DNA of 57,712 bases from an uncultured Eubacteriales bacterium (GTDB lineage Bacteria > Bacillota > Clostridia > Christensenellales > Aristaeellaceae). Under the pieces are notes generated by a model, which did no database searches, was not told where the DNA came from, and worked only from the letters and a program-made list of their open reading frames with translations. The stretch lies in the NCBI GenBank assembly GCA_902801165.1, contig CADCHI010000024.1:1-57712 (forward strand). Direction: 5' to 3'. The position numbers and the translations under genes are program-made. Shown here one piece after another: positions 24,360 through 33,426 of the stretch; within the stretch, counting starts at the first letter, position 1; each line of letters begins with the position of its first letter.

Positions 24360-24980
24360 ATGGAATTCAAGGTCTATCAGAAGGAACTCGAACTGCAGTC
24401 CCGCGGCTGGGTGCCGACCTTCCACGACGTGACCAAGGAGGTCAACGAGATCGTCGCCGCCTCCGGCGTCAAGAACGGCACCTGCACCGTGGCCTCCCAC
24501 CACACCACCTGCTCCGTGATGATCCAGGAGTGCTCCCACGACATCGACAGCTTTGACCTGGAGTACCTCCAGCACGACCTGCTGGACATCATGCGCAAGA
24601 TGATCCCGGACTTCGCCGAGGAGCACCAGTACCGCCATCCCGGCCCGATTCACCTCAAGTACGGCCGCTTTGTGAACGAGCCCGGCGACTTCACCTCCAT
24701 GAACACCGACGGCCACCTGCGCAGCGTGTTCTTCGGCCGCAGCGAGGCGCTGACCATCAAGGACGGCGTGCTGGACGGTGGCGAGTTCGCCCACATCTAC
24801 TTCGTCGACTGGGACCACGTGCGCGCCCGCCATCGCCAGCTGAACATCACCGTGATGGGCACCACCGAGGACGTTGAGGACCGCAAGTGGAACAACGGCG
24901 AGGTCATCAACACCCTGCGCAAGTACACCGACGAGGAGAAGGCGGAGGACGTCCACTACACCCTGCAGCAGAAGCGCTGA
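24360..24980 (+). CDS. YjbQ family (UPF0047) protein
   Basis: 206 residues behind an excellent AAAGGAGG site. It belongs to the YjbQ/UPF0047 family, seen from VTKEVNEIVAASGVKNGTCTVASHHTTCSVMIQE, HDLLDIMRKMIPD, and HLRSVFFGRSEALTIKDGVLDGGEFAHIYFVDWDHVRARHRQLNITVMG. Databases describe members as secondary thiamine-phosphate synthase because of weak rescue in E. coli, but the real role is unsettled. This copy is longer than the usual ~140 residues and lies in a sugar operon between a TIM-like gene and a DeoR regulator, so a phosphosugar-related function is worth considering (inference). Confidence 0.85.
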   Translation: MEFKVYQKELELQSRGWVPTFHDVTKEVNEIVAASGVKNGTCTVASHHTTCSVMIQECSHDIDSFDLEYLQHDLLDIMRKMIPDFAEEHQYRHPGPIHLKYGRFVNEPGDFTSMNTDGHLRSVFFGRSEALTIKDGVLDGGEFAHIYFVDWDHVRARHRQLNITVMGTTEDVEDRKWNNGEVINTLRKYTDEEKAEDVHYTLQQKR

Positions 24981-25005
24981 ACCCGTGCCTGCCCGGAGAA
25001 CGCCC

Positions 25006-25755
25006 ATGGCTGGAAAGACACTGAAAATTGATCTGCGCCGCGCGAGGATCCTCGAGCTGCTGGACCGGGACCGCCAGGTCTCCGTCGCGCAGCTCAGCGA
25101 GGCGCTGGGCGCCACCACCGTGACGATCCGCACCGACCTGGCGGCCCTGGAACGGGAGAACCGCCTGCGCCGCGTGCGCGGCGGCGCCAGGGCCGTGGAG
25201 CCGGAGCCGGGCTTTGGAAGCTGGCCCCGGGAAAAGGCGGCAATCGGGCGCGCCATCGCGGAGCGCGTCCGGGACGGCGAGAGGCTGTTCATCAACTCCG
25301 GCACGACCTCCAGGGCCGTGGCCGCCGAGCTGAGGCGCTTCCGGGAGCTGGCGGTGGTCACCAACTCGCCGCCCGTGGCCGCCATGCTGTGCGACCGCTT
25401 CCATGTGGTGCTGCTGGGCGGCAGCGTGAGCGCCGGCGGCGACTTCACCTCCGGCGAGGACACACTGAACCAGCTGGCCCGCTACCAGACGGACTGGGCC
25501 ATCGTCTCCGTGGACAGCATCTCCGCCGCCGAGGGCGTGTCGATCTGCCACCCGGAGGAGTCCGCGGTCTCCCGAGGCATGCTGGAGCGAGCCGCCCGGG
25601 GCGTGATCGTCGCCGATCACACCAAGGTGGGGCGCACCGGCTTCGTGCGCATGTGCGCCGCTGCCGCGCCGCTGATGCTGGCGACCGACCGCGAGGCCGA
25701 CGCCGGCGAGTTGGACGCGCTGCGAAGCGCCGGCGTGGAGGTACTGCTGGCCTGA
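25006..25755 (+). CDS. DeoR family transcriptional regulator
   Basis: 249 residues from the ATG at 25006, with a CGGAGA site. Residues 8-60 form the DeoR helix-turn-helix (ARILELLDRDRQVSVAQLSEALGATTVTIRTDL). Residues 75-245 are the phosphosugar-sensing domain (FINSGTTSRAVAAELRRF, VVLLGGSVSAGGDFTSG, VIVADHTKVGRTGFVR), as in GlpR/AgaR/FruR-type repressors. It is the last gene of the TIM-like/YjbQ operon and is followed by a strong terminator. It is the obvious candidate to control both divergent arms; the inducer would be a sugar phosphate of this pathway. Confidence 0.93.
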   Translation: MAGKTLKIDLRRARILELLDRDRQVSVAQLSEALGATTVTIRTDLAALERENRLRRVRGGARAVEPEPGFGSWPREKAAIGRAIAERVRDGERLFINSGTTSRAVAAELRRFRELAVVTNSPPVAAMLCDRFHVVLLGGSVSAGGDFTSGEDTLNQLARYQTDWAIVSVDSISAAEGVSICHPEESAVSRGMLERAARGVIVADHTKVGRTGFVRMCAAAAPLMLATDREADAGELDALRSAGVEVLLA

Positions 25756-25770
25756 TCGCCGCAAACAGAC

Positions 25771-25825
25771 AAAAAACGGGCCCGGAACGCTATGAAAACG
25801 GCGTTCCGGGCCGATCTTTTGTTTT
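25771..25825. terminator. Strong bidirectional terminator between the DeoR gene and argH
   Basis: Perfect 12-bp stem GGCCCGGAACGC / GCGTTCCGGGCC, 10-base loop, GATCTTTTGTTTT on the + side and a run of A on the 5' side (T-tract for the minus strand). Confidence 0.92.
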
Positions 25826-25828
25826 GGA

Positions 25829-27199
25829 CTATTGCAGCTTCTCCCGGGTCGCGCGGATGGTTTCGCGCACCGCCTCGGGGGCGGGGCCGCCGGGGAGCTT
25901 GCGCTGGGAGACGCAGGTCAGCAGGTCGATGGCCTGGTAGACGTCCTCGTCGAAGACCAGGCTGAACTCCCGGTACTCCGGCAGGGTGAGCTCCTCCAGG
26001 GTCAGCCCCCGCTCGATGCAGTGCTTCACCAGCCGCCCCACGATGCCGTAGGCGTCCCGGAAGGGCACGCCCTTGCGCACCATGTAGTCCGCGCAGTCCG
26101 TGGCGTTGATGAAGCCGGCGGCGGCGGCCTTCTTCATGTTGGCAGGGTGGAAGGTGGCCGTGCGCAGCATCGGGGCCAGCACGGAGAGGCTCAGGTCGGC
26201 GGTGTCGATGGCATCGAACAGGGCCTCCTTGTCCTCCTGCATGTCCTTGTTGTAGGCCAGGGGCAGCCCCTTCATGGCGGTCAGCAGCGTCATCAGGTCG
26301 CCGTAGACGCGGCCCGTCTTGCCCCGCACCAGCTCGGTGATGTCGGGGTTCTTCTTCTGGGGCATGATGCTGGAGCCGGTGGAGAAGCGGTCCGCCAGGG
26401 TGACGAACTTGAACTCCCAGCTGCACCACAGGCAGATCTCCTCGCTGAAGCGGGAGAGGTGCATCATCATTATGGACAGGTCGCTGAGCAGCTCCAGGGC
26501 GAAGTCCCGGTCGGAGACGCCGTCCAGGCTGTTCAGCGAGATACCGTTGAAGCCCAGCAGCTCGGCGGTGTAGGCGCGGTCCAGCGGATAGGTGGTGCCC
26601 GCCAGCGCGCCGCTGCCCAGGGGCAGCACCAGCGTGCGGGCCTTGCAGTCGGCGAGGCGGTCCACGTCCCGCAGCAGCATCTGGGCGTAGGCCATCAGGT
26701 AGTGGCCGAGGGTCACGGGCTGGGCCCGCTGCAGGTGGGTGTAGCCGGGCATCACGGTCTCCAGGTGCTGCTCGGCCACGTCGCACAGGGCCGAGATCAG
26801 GTCCTTCGCCAGGCCGGAGAGCCGGTCGATCTCGTCCGCCAGGTACATGCGGATGTCCAGCGCCACCTGGTCGTTGCGGCTGCGGGCGGTGTGCAGCTTC
26901 TTGCCCGCCGTGCCGATGCGCGCGGTCAGCGTCGCCTCCACGAAGGTGTGGATGTCCTCGCAGGTCATGTCGATGGTCAGCGCGCCGGACTCGATGTCCG
27001 CCAGGATGCCCTTCAGGCCCTCCGCGATCTGCGCGGATTCCTCCGGCGTGATGACGCCCACCTTGCCCAGCATGATGGCGTGGGCGATGGAGCCGGTGAT
27101 GTCCTGCCGGAACATGCGGCTGTCAAAGCCGATGGAGTTGTTGATGGCGCTGAGGCGCTCGTCCACGTCGCCGCCGGTGCGGCCTGCCCATAGCTTCAT
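25829..27199 (-). CDS. argH: Argininosuccinate lyase
   Basis: 456 residues, the usual length. It splits argininosuccinate into arginine and fumarate, the last step of arginine biosynthesis. It begins MKLWAGRTGGDVDERLSAINNSIGFDSRM. It carries TARSRNDQVALDIRMYL, PGYTHLQRAQPVTLGHYL (catalytic His region) and the fumarase/aspartase superfamily signature GSSIMPQKKNPDITELVRGK. AAAGGAG lies ahead of the ATG. argG lies 2.3 kb away on the same strand, separated by a secreted hypothetical and an ADP-ribosylglycohydrolase, so arg genes here are neighbours but not adjacent. Confidence 0.97.
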   Translation of the reverse strand: MKLWAGRTGGDVDERLSAINNSIGFDSRMFRQDITGSIAHAIMLGKVGVITPEESAQIAEGLKGILADIESGALTIDMTCEDIHTFVEATLTARIGTAGKKLHTARSRNDQVALDIRMYLADEIDRLSGLAKDLISALCDVAEQHLETVMPGYTHLQRAQPVTLGHYLMAYAQMLLRDVDRLADCKARTLVLPLGSGALAGTTYPLDRAYTAELLGFNGISLNSLDGVSDRDFALELLSDLSIMMMHLSRFSEEICLWCSWEFKFVTLADRFSTGSSIMPQKKNPDITELVRGKTGRVYGDLMTLLTAMKGLPLAYNKDMQEDKEALFDAIDTADLSLSVLAPMLRTATFHPANMKKAAAAGFINATDCADYMVRKGVPFRDAYGIVGRLVKHCIERGLTLEELTLPEYREFSLVFDEDVYQAIDLLTCVSQRKLPGGPAPEAVRETIRATREKLQ

Positions 27200-27230
27200 A
27201 GTTCTGTTTCTCCTTTATCGGTGGTCGTTG

Positions 27231-27253
27231 GGTTCGGAAACCGGTTCGGAAAC
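27231..27253. repeat. Two 11-bp direct repeats upstream of argH
   Basis: GGTTCGGAAAC occurs at 27231-27241 and again at 27243-27253 (12-bp period), 30-55 bases upstream of the argH start. A regulator site is possible but it does not look like an AT-rich ARG box. Confidence 0.5.
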
Positions 27254-27304
27254 GGTCTCAAAATATCGAATTGTGAAGGAACCATCGGGCGATGATTCAG
27301 AAAG

Positions 27305-27332
27305 CATCGCAGGGGCGCCATAATTGGCGCCC
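27305..27332. repeat. Palindromic dispersed repeat, copy 1
   Basis: CATCGCAGGGGCGCC, four bases, TTGGCGCCC. A second copy lies at 29343-29369 with the same CATCGC flank. The rest of 27200-27421 shows no gene and no clear promoter. Confidence 0.6.
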
Positions 27333-27421
27333 GCGGCGGAAGGTCCGCTCCCAGCGGCATTTCTGCCGTCCCTACGAATGCGTTCCGCAATGTTGTTTAT
27401 TTTGAGGCAGTCCCGTCGCCG

Positions 27422-28153
27422 TCAGTAGGCGCTCAGGCGCAGCTCGTCCAGCAGGGGCAGCAGCGCGTTCAGGATTTCTGCGGCCTCGTCCTCCGCCGAG
27501 AGGGCGCCGAGGGCCAGGCCCGTGAGCATGGATTTCAGGTCGACGGCGCCGCTCAGGACGGTGAAGAGCGGCTCCGCGATGGCGCCGGGATCGACGAAGG
27601 CGGCATTGATGGAGGCCGTGCCCTCCGCCCGCATACAGAAGCTGACCAGCACCATCGGATGCTCCGAACCGTAGTCCAGCAGCACCCAGGCGCAGCCGGC
27701 ATCAGGCACGTCCATGGACCGGACCTCGGAATAGGCGGCCACCGAGCTGGCCGCTATCCATGTCGTGCCCAGCTGGGTGTTGAGCAGGCTGGCGGGAACC
27801 GTGGCGGCGCGTGTCAGCAGAAAGTCGCCGTAGTCCGCCAGCTCCGGGGCGATCAGGCCCTGGTCGACAAGGATGCCCAGCAGGGCGTCGAAGGCGGTTT
27901 GGGGCACGAAGGCTGCCCCGGCGCGGATCAGGGGCGTTTCAGCGGGCCAGTCGCCGCCCCACTGGCGGACCAGGTCGAGGATGTCCCCGCTGGCTGAAAA
28001 CAGCTCCGGATACCCGTCGATGGCGCACAGGCCGCTCAGCCGGGGCGCGACCTCCCGGGCGATGTCCACCAGGGCGGCGTTGGGGTCCTCCTCCGCCACT
28101 GAGCAGGGAACGACGATGAGCAGCGCCATCAGCAGCGCGATCAATCTCTTCAT
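27422..28153 (-). CDS. Secreted protein of unknown function
   Basis: 243 residues. The signal peptide MKRLIALLMALLIVVPCSVA ends near residue 20 (SVA-EE), and CSVAEE is not a convincing lipobox. The mature part is acidic and mostly helical, with no recognised domain. The segment GCAWVLLDYGSEHPMVLVSFCMRAEGTASINAAFV looks like a beta-rich core. Several proteins in this window share the short signal peptide style, so it is likely exported. It lies 28 bases after the ADP-ribosylglycohydrolase gene and may share its transcript; no functional link is evident. Confidence 0.7.
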   Translation of the reverse strand: MKRLIALLMALLIVVPCSVAEEDPNAALVDIAREVAPRLSGLCAIDGYPELFSASGDILDLVRQWGGDWPAETPLIRAGAAFVPQTAFDALLGILVDQGLIAPELADYGDFLLTRAATVPASLLNTQLGTTWIAASSVAAYSEVRSMDVPDAGCAWVLLDYGSEHPMVLVSFCMRAEGTASINAAFVDPGAIAEPLFTVLSGAVDLKSMLTGLALGALSAEDEAAEILNALLPLLDELRLSAY

Positions 28154-28181
28154 GGGGATTTCTCCTTTGGCCTTAGAGTGA

Positions 28182-29237
28182 TCACGACAGGCGCAGGCTG
28201 TGCGCGACGGCGTTCGTCATGAGCTCGGCCTGCTCCAGGATCACGTCCGTCAGCTCCAGCTGGTCGATCCAGTCCTTCGGCAGGGCGGACAGGCCCAGCT
28301 TCGCGCCGAGGATGTTGCCCGCGATGGCGCCGGTGGAGTCGCTGTCGCCGGAGTGATTCACCGCGCTGATCAGCGCCGCCTTCACGTCGTCCGGGTGCTT
28401 CAGGCAGCTGTAGACGGCGATGGCCAGGGCCTCGTCGCCCACCCAGCCGCCGCCCAGCGCGTGGATGGCGGCCACGTCCGGCATGTCGGTCTCGCTGAGC
28501 TTGGCGGCCCGGATCACCATGTCGGCGAATTTGTGGACGTCGGGCAGGTCCCAGCGCGCCTCGGTGGCCTTCAGCGACGCCAGCACCACGTCCTTCAGCG
28601 GCGCGTCGGAGTCGTCGTAGACCAGGCGCTGGACCATGTCGGACAGCATGCCCGCGGGGGCCCATCCGCCGGGATGGCCGTGGGTGATGGCGGCGGCCTC
28701 GGCGCCCTTCTCCAGGGCGGAGCCCCAGCAGCGCATGAAGCCCAGCGGGGCGGTGCGCATCACGCCGCCGCATCCCTTGGAGTTGTTGATGGGCTCGTCC
28801 ACGCTGCCCATCTTCCCGCTGCTCAGGGCGGCCAGGCAGGTGTTGCCCGGGGCGCGGCGCGTGTTCAGCTCCGGCGTTTGCAGCAGCTTGCTGACGGGCT
28901 CCCACAGAGGCCGCTCGGGGGGCCGGCAGCCCTGGGTCATGTACCAGCACAGGTAGGCGTGGTAGATGTAGTGCTCCACCTCCGCGCCGATGCCGCGCGC
29001 ATCGGCCCGCCAGTAGCCCAGCACCATGCCCTCGTTGGTGAACAGCGTCATCTGGGTGTCGTCGGAGATGCGGGCCTTGCCGTCGCGTTCCACGGGCATG
29101 GCGGTGATGCCGTCCTCGCCGTAGCGGCGCTGGATGGAGCTCCAGCCGTCGAATTCAATGGCATAGCCCAGCGCGTCCCCCAGGGCCCCGGCCATCAGGC
29201 AGCCGGCGATCCTGTCATACAGCTTGCTCCGTTCCAT
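28182..29237 (-). CDS. ADP-ribosylglycohydrolase family protein
   Basis: 351 residues. Family landmarks are RIAGCLMAGALGDALGYAIEF at the N-terminus, KARISDDTQMTLFTNEGMV (metal-binding Thr-Asp-Asp site), a GCGGVMRTAPLG segment, and NHSGDSDSTGAIAGNILGA near the C-terminus (second Asp-rich magnesium site). The family removes ADP-ribose from proteins, nucleic acids or small molecules, or processes related nucleosides, in the cytosol. AAGGAGG lies ahead of the ATG, and a good promoter is 33 bases upstream of it. No ADP-ribosyltransferase partner is seen nearby. Confidence 0.93.
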   Translation of the reverse strand: MERSKLYDRIAGCLMAGALGDALGYAIEFDGWSSIQRRYGEDGITAMPVERDGKARISDDTQMTLFTNEGMVLGYWRADARGIGAEVEHYIYHAYLCWYMTQGCRPPERPLWEPVSKLLQTPELNTRRAPGNTCLAALSSGKMGSVDEPINNSKGCGGVMRTAPLGFMRCWGSALEKGAEAAAITHGHPGGWAPAGMLSDMVQRLVYDDSDAPLKDVVLASLKATEARWDLPDVHKFADMVIRAAKLSETDMPDVAAIHALGGGWVGDEALAIAVYSCLKHPDDVKAALISAVNHSGDSDSTGAIAGNILGAKLGLSALPKDWIDQLELTDVILEQAELMTNAVAHSLRLS

Positions 29238-29269
29238 GTGCTCAGCCTCCTTGTAATCGCTTTTCCATT

Positions 29270-29298
29270 ATTATACACGGAGGCCATGCCCTTCGCAA
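29270..29298 (-). promoter_or_regulatory. Promoter of the ADP-ribosylglycohydrolase gene
   Basis: On the minus strand TTGCGA (29298-29293), 17-base spacer, TATAAT (29275-29270). Confidence 0.75.
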
Positions 29299-29342
29299 GT
29301 TTTCGATTTTACACGCATGATGCCTGAGGCGACACGCAACGA

Positions 29343-29369
29343 GGGGCGCCAATCGGCGCCCCTGCGATG
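29343..29369. repeat. Palindromic dispersed repeat, copy 2 (possible argG terminator hairpin)
   Basis: GGGGCGCC / GGCGCCCC with a 4-base loop, flanked by the same CATCGCA string as the copy at 27305. It lies about 80 bases past argG and could fold as a terminator, though the following bases on the minus strand (TCGTTGCG) are only weakly T-rich. Confidence 0.55.
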
Positions 29370-29450
29370 ATTGCCCGTTTGTCTTTTCACACGCCGCGGC
29401 TTTGGCCCGTCAGCCGTCTTGCCGCCGCGCGCGCGCCGGGGCTCGCGTTC

Positions 29451-30683
<1,233 letters not shown>

Positions 30684-30757
30684 TTTAAACGCTCCTGTTC
30701 GCCGCGGCGCGGCGGTGTATTTTCGGGCGGAGGCGCTTGCCTCTCGTTCGGTCGATG

Positions 30758-30790
30758 TGTATATTATACATCAAAAATGCGGGATGTCAA
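30758..30790 (-). promoter_or_regulatory. argG promoter overlapped by a palindrome (possible ArgR operator)
   Basis: On the minus strand TTGACA (30790-30785), 16-base spacer, TATAAT (30768-30763). The -10 box lies inside TGTATAATATACA (30770-30758), two 6-bp arms around one base, which fits a repressor site. Confidence 0.8.
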
Positions 30791-30829
30791 CGCAAAACAC
30801 CCGCATTTATGGAAATTTGCCGTTAATTG

Positions 30830-30847
30830 TATGCATAATTATTGAAT
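30830..30847. promoter_or_regulatory. ARG-box-like site upstream of argG
   Basis: TATGCATAATTATTGAAT agrees with the generic ARG box WNTGAATWWWWATTCANW at 16 of 18 positions by my count. It lies 40 bases upstream of the argG -35 box and 10 bases past the tadA stop. Confidence 0.5.
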
Positions 30848-30857
30848 ATTTATGTAT

Positions 30858-31331
30858 CTATGCAGGAGGCATGCCGTCCCTGCGGCCGCGCCGCGCGGCG
30901 AAGAAGTGCTCCAGCAGCGCCTGGCATTCCTCCGCCAGCACGCCACCGTCCGACGGGCAGAAGTGGGGGAAGGCCGGGTCCTCCGGGATGCGGTACAGGC
31001 TGCCTGCGCAGCCCTGCTCCGGGTTCGCCGCGCCGTAGACCAGCCGACCGACCCGCGCCTGCATGATCGCCCCGGCGCACATGGGGCAGGGCTCCAGCGT
31101 CACGTACAGCGTGCAGCGGTTCAGCCGCCAGTCGCCGCAGGTGGCGCTGGCTTGGCGGATGGCCAGCAGCTCCGCGTGGGCGGTGGCGTCGCGCGACGCC
31201 TCGCAGCAGTTGTGGGCCCGGGCGATGATCGCGCCATCCTTCACGATCACGCAGCCCACGGGCAGCTCGCCCTCCCGGGCGGCGGCTTCGGCCTCGCGCA
31301 GGGCCTCCCGCATGAAATCGGTGTCGTTCAT
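30858..31331 (-). CDS. tadA: tRNA-specific adenosine deaminase
   Basis: 157 residues from the ATG at 31331 (MNDTDFMREALREAEAAAREGELPVGCVIV) with GGGAGG just upstream. The open frame further upstream belongs to no real gene. It converts the wobble adenosine of tRNA-Arg to inosine. Zinc-deaminase motifs are TAHAELLAI (His ligand and proton-shuttling Glu) and EPCPMCAGAI (two Cys ligands), and RVGRLVYGAANPEQGC is typical of the family. It has its own extended -10 promoter about 100 bases upstream. Confidence 0.95.
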   Translation of the reverse strand: MNDTDFMREALREAEAAAREGELPVGCVIVKDGAIIARAHNCCEASRDATAHAELLAIRQASATCGDWRLNRCTLYVTLEPCPMCAGAIMQARVGRLVYGAANPEQGCAGSLYRIPEDPAFPHFCPSDGGVLAEECQALLEHFFAARRGRRDGMPPA

Positions 31332-31431
31332 GGTGCCTCCCATGATGATTGTCGGCGTATTCCATCGGAACACGCCCTGATCCTGTACAATTCCAAAAAT
31401 GTCCGCGGCAGGCCGGGGCGCTGTCACGGAC

Positions 31432-31460
31432 ATTATAGCAGGTTTTGGCTCGATTGTATA
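31432..31460 (-). promoter_or_regulatory. Extended -10 promoter of tadA
   Basis: On the minus strand TATACA (31460-31455), 17-base spacer, and TGC-TATAAT (31440-31432). Confidence 0.72.
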
Positions 31461-31528
31461 CCGTCGGGCGAGGGGATGGCGCGGTGTCAAGCCGCGGTCA
31501 ATGGTTGCGCCTGTCCCGTCGGTTCCGT

Positions 31529-32701
31529 TCAGATCGTCTTCAGGAACCGCTCCAGCCGGTCCATGGCCTCGGACAGGTTTTGCAGCGACGAGGCGTAGCA
31601 CATGCGCACGAAGCCCTCTCCGCCCTGGCCGAAGGCGGTGCCGGGGATGGCGGCCACGTGCTCCTGCAGCAGGAACCGCTCGCAGAACTCGGCGCTGGTC
31701 ATGCCGGTGGACTTGATGCAGGGGAACATGTAGAACGCGCCTCGGGGCTCGAAGCACTCCAGCCCCGCGCCGCGCAGCTTGTCCAGCAGGAAGCGGCGGC
31801 GGTAGTCGTAGTCCTTGCACATCATCTGGATGTCGCCGTCGCCGTCCCGCATGGCCTCCACCGCGGCGTACTGGCTGGTGGTGGGGGCGCACATGATGGC
31901 GTACTGGTGGATCTTGAGCATCTGTTTGATCAGCTCCTGGGGGCCGCAGACGTAGCCCAGGCGCCAGCCGGTCATGGCGTAGGCCTTGGAGAAGCCGTTG
32001 ACCACCAGGGTGCGCTCGTACATCTCCGGGATGTTGGCGATGGACACGTGGTGCCCACCGTAGGTCAGCTCGGCGTAGATCTCGTCGGACAGCACGATGA
32101 TGTTGGTGCCCTTCAATACCTCCGCAATGGCCTCCAGATCGCTTCTCTCCATGATGGCCCCGGTGGGGTTGTTGGGGAAGGGCAGCACCAGCAGCTTGGT
32201 GCGGGGGGTGATGGCCGCGCGCAGGGCCTCGGGGGTCAGGCGGAACTCGTCCTCGGCCTTCGTCTCCACGTAGACGGGCACGCCGCCCACCAGCTCCACG
32301 ATGGGGCCGTAGCACACGAAGGAGGGCACGGGGATGATCACCTCGTCGCCCTGGTTGACGATGGCGCGCACGGCGATGTCGATGCCCTCGCTGCCGCCCA
32401 CGGTGACCACCATCTGCTTCATGGGGTCGTAGTCCAGGGCGAAGCGGCGGTGCAGGTACTTGCTGATCTCCCGGCGCAGCTCCGCCAGGCCGGCGTTGGA
32501 GGTGTACTTGGTGAAGCCCTTCTCCAGCGCGTAGACGCCCGCGTCGCGGATGTGCCAGGGGGTGACGAAGTCCGGCTCGCCCACGCCCAGGGAGATGGCG
32601 TCGCCGGAGGCCATGTTCTCCAGCAGGTCGAAGAACTTGCGGATGCCGGAGGGGGCGATGCCCTTCACCCGGGAGGAGAGGGCGGATTCATAGTCGATCA
32701 T
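31529..32701 (-). CDS. Class I/II PLP-dependent aminotransferase (AlaT/YugH-like)
   Basis: 390 residues. Fold-type I aminotransferase with SLGVGEPDFVTPWHIRD, SNAGLAELRREISKYL, PFPNNPTGAIM, ILSDEIYAELTY and the PLP Lys in VVNGFSKAYAMTGWRLGYVCGPQ, then FVRMCYASS (substrate-carboxylate Arg). The family uses 2-oxoglutarate with alanine, aspartate or aromatic amino acids. Its ATG overlaps the stop of the Lrp gene by four bases, and the same regulator-aminotransferase pairing occurs in Bacillus alaR-alaT (yugG-yugH), so alanine metabolism is a fair guess. The substrate cannot be fixed from sequence. Confidence 0.9.
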   Translation of the reverse strand: MIDYESALSSRVKGIAPSGIRKFFDLLENMASGDAISLGVGEPDFVTPWHIRDAGVYALEKGFTKYTSNAGLAELRREISKYLHRRFALDYDPMKQMVVTVGGSEGIDIAVRAIVNQGDEVIIPVPSFVCYGPIVELVGGVPVYVETKAEDEFRLTPEALRAAITPRTKLLVLPFPNNPTGAIMERSDLEAIAEVLKGTNIIVLSDEIYAELTYGGHHVSIANIPEMYERTLVVNGFSKAYAMTGWRLGYVCGPQELIKQMLKIHQYAIMCAPTTSQYAAVEAMRDGDGDIQMMCKDYDYRRRFLLDKLRGAGLECFEPRGAFYMFPCIKSTGMTSAEFCERFLLQEHVAAIPGTAFGQGGEGFVRMCYASSLQNLSEAMDRLERFLKTI

Positions 32702-33177
32702 ACAAACAGCATCCTCTCTTCCTGCTCGGGCAGCTTGGCAAACAGGTGGTTCTTCTCCTTGTACTTCTTCAGGATGAAGTGGGTGGCGGTGCCGGTCACG
32801 CCGTCGATGACGGCCAGCCGGGCGTGGACGAATTCCGCCACGGCCCGCAGGCTGCGGCCCGTGATGGTGACGGCCAGGTCGTAGGCACCGGACATCAGGT
32901 AGAGGCTCTCCACCTCTTCATATTGATAGATGCGCTCGGCGATGCGGTCGAAGCCGTCGCCCCGCTGAGGCGCGATGCGCACCTCGATCAGGGCGGTCAC
33001 CAGCTCGTCGTCGGTCTTGGTCCAGTCGATCAGGGCGGGGTAGCCCAGTATGATGTGCTCGGCCTCGCAGCGGGCGATCTCCTCGGTCACGTCCTTCTCG
33101 TCCCGACCCAGCATGGTCGCCAGCTGCTGCGGGGTCTGCCGGCAGTCCTTTTCAAGCAGCGTCAAAAGCTCGTTCAT
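32698..33177 (-). CDS. Lrp/AsnC family transcriptional regulator (AlaR/YugG-like)
   Basis: 159 residues. The N-terminal helix-turn-helix (residues 1-55, TPQQLATMLGRDEKDVTEEIARCE) is followed by the RAM/AsnC ligand domain (LVTALIEVRIAPQRGDGFDRIAERIYQYEEVESLYLMSGAYDLAVTITGRS), whose GAYD segment is typical. Lrp-type proteins form octamers and sense amino acids. It is translationally coupled to the aminotransferase (ATGA overlap) and has a near-consensus promoter, so it likely controls itself and that gene. Confidence 0.92.
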   Translation of the reverse strand: MNELLTLLEKDCRQTPQQLATMLGRDEKDVTEEIARCEAEHIILGYPALIDWTKTDDELVTALIEVRIAPQRGDGFDRIAERIYQYEEVESLYLMSGAYDLAVTITGRSLRAVAEFVHARLAVIDGVTGTATHFILKKYKEKNHLFAKLPEQEERMLFV

Positions 33178-33248
33178 CGAAAAATGCCTCCATGGTGTGT
33201 GGTGAATGCCGCGGGCGGCACGGGGCCGCGCCCGGGCGCGTTGGGTAT

Positions 33249-33277
33249 ATTATAGGCGAATTGCGCGGGCAGGTCAA
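33249..33277 (-). promoter_or_regulatory. Promoter of the Lrp/aminotransferase operon
   Basis: On the minus strand TTGACC (33277-33272), 17-base spacer, TATAAT (33254-33249). Confidence 0.85.
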
Positions 33278-33350
33278 CAAATTTGGGATATCCTTGACGA
33301 TAAATTCACCTGGCCCGGTGGACTTCCGGCAATGAAAAGCGCGGCCGCAC

Positions 33351-33379
33351 TTGATTTCTTCATCAAATGGGTTTATCAT
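33351..33379 (+). promoter_or_regulatory. Probable promoter of the zinc-ribbon/CapA/XpaC operon
   Basis: TTGATT (33351-33356), 17-base spacer, TATCAT (33374-33379), 47 bases before the ATG at 33427. Confidence 0.6.
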
Positions 33380-33426
33380 ATCTACAATAGGCTATGTATG
33401 GCCATCTGTAGAGAAAGGCATTGAAC

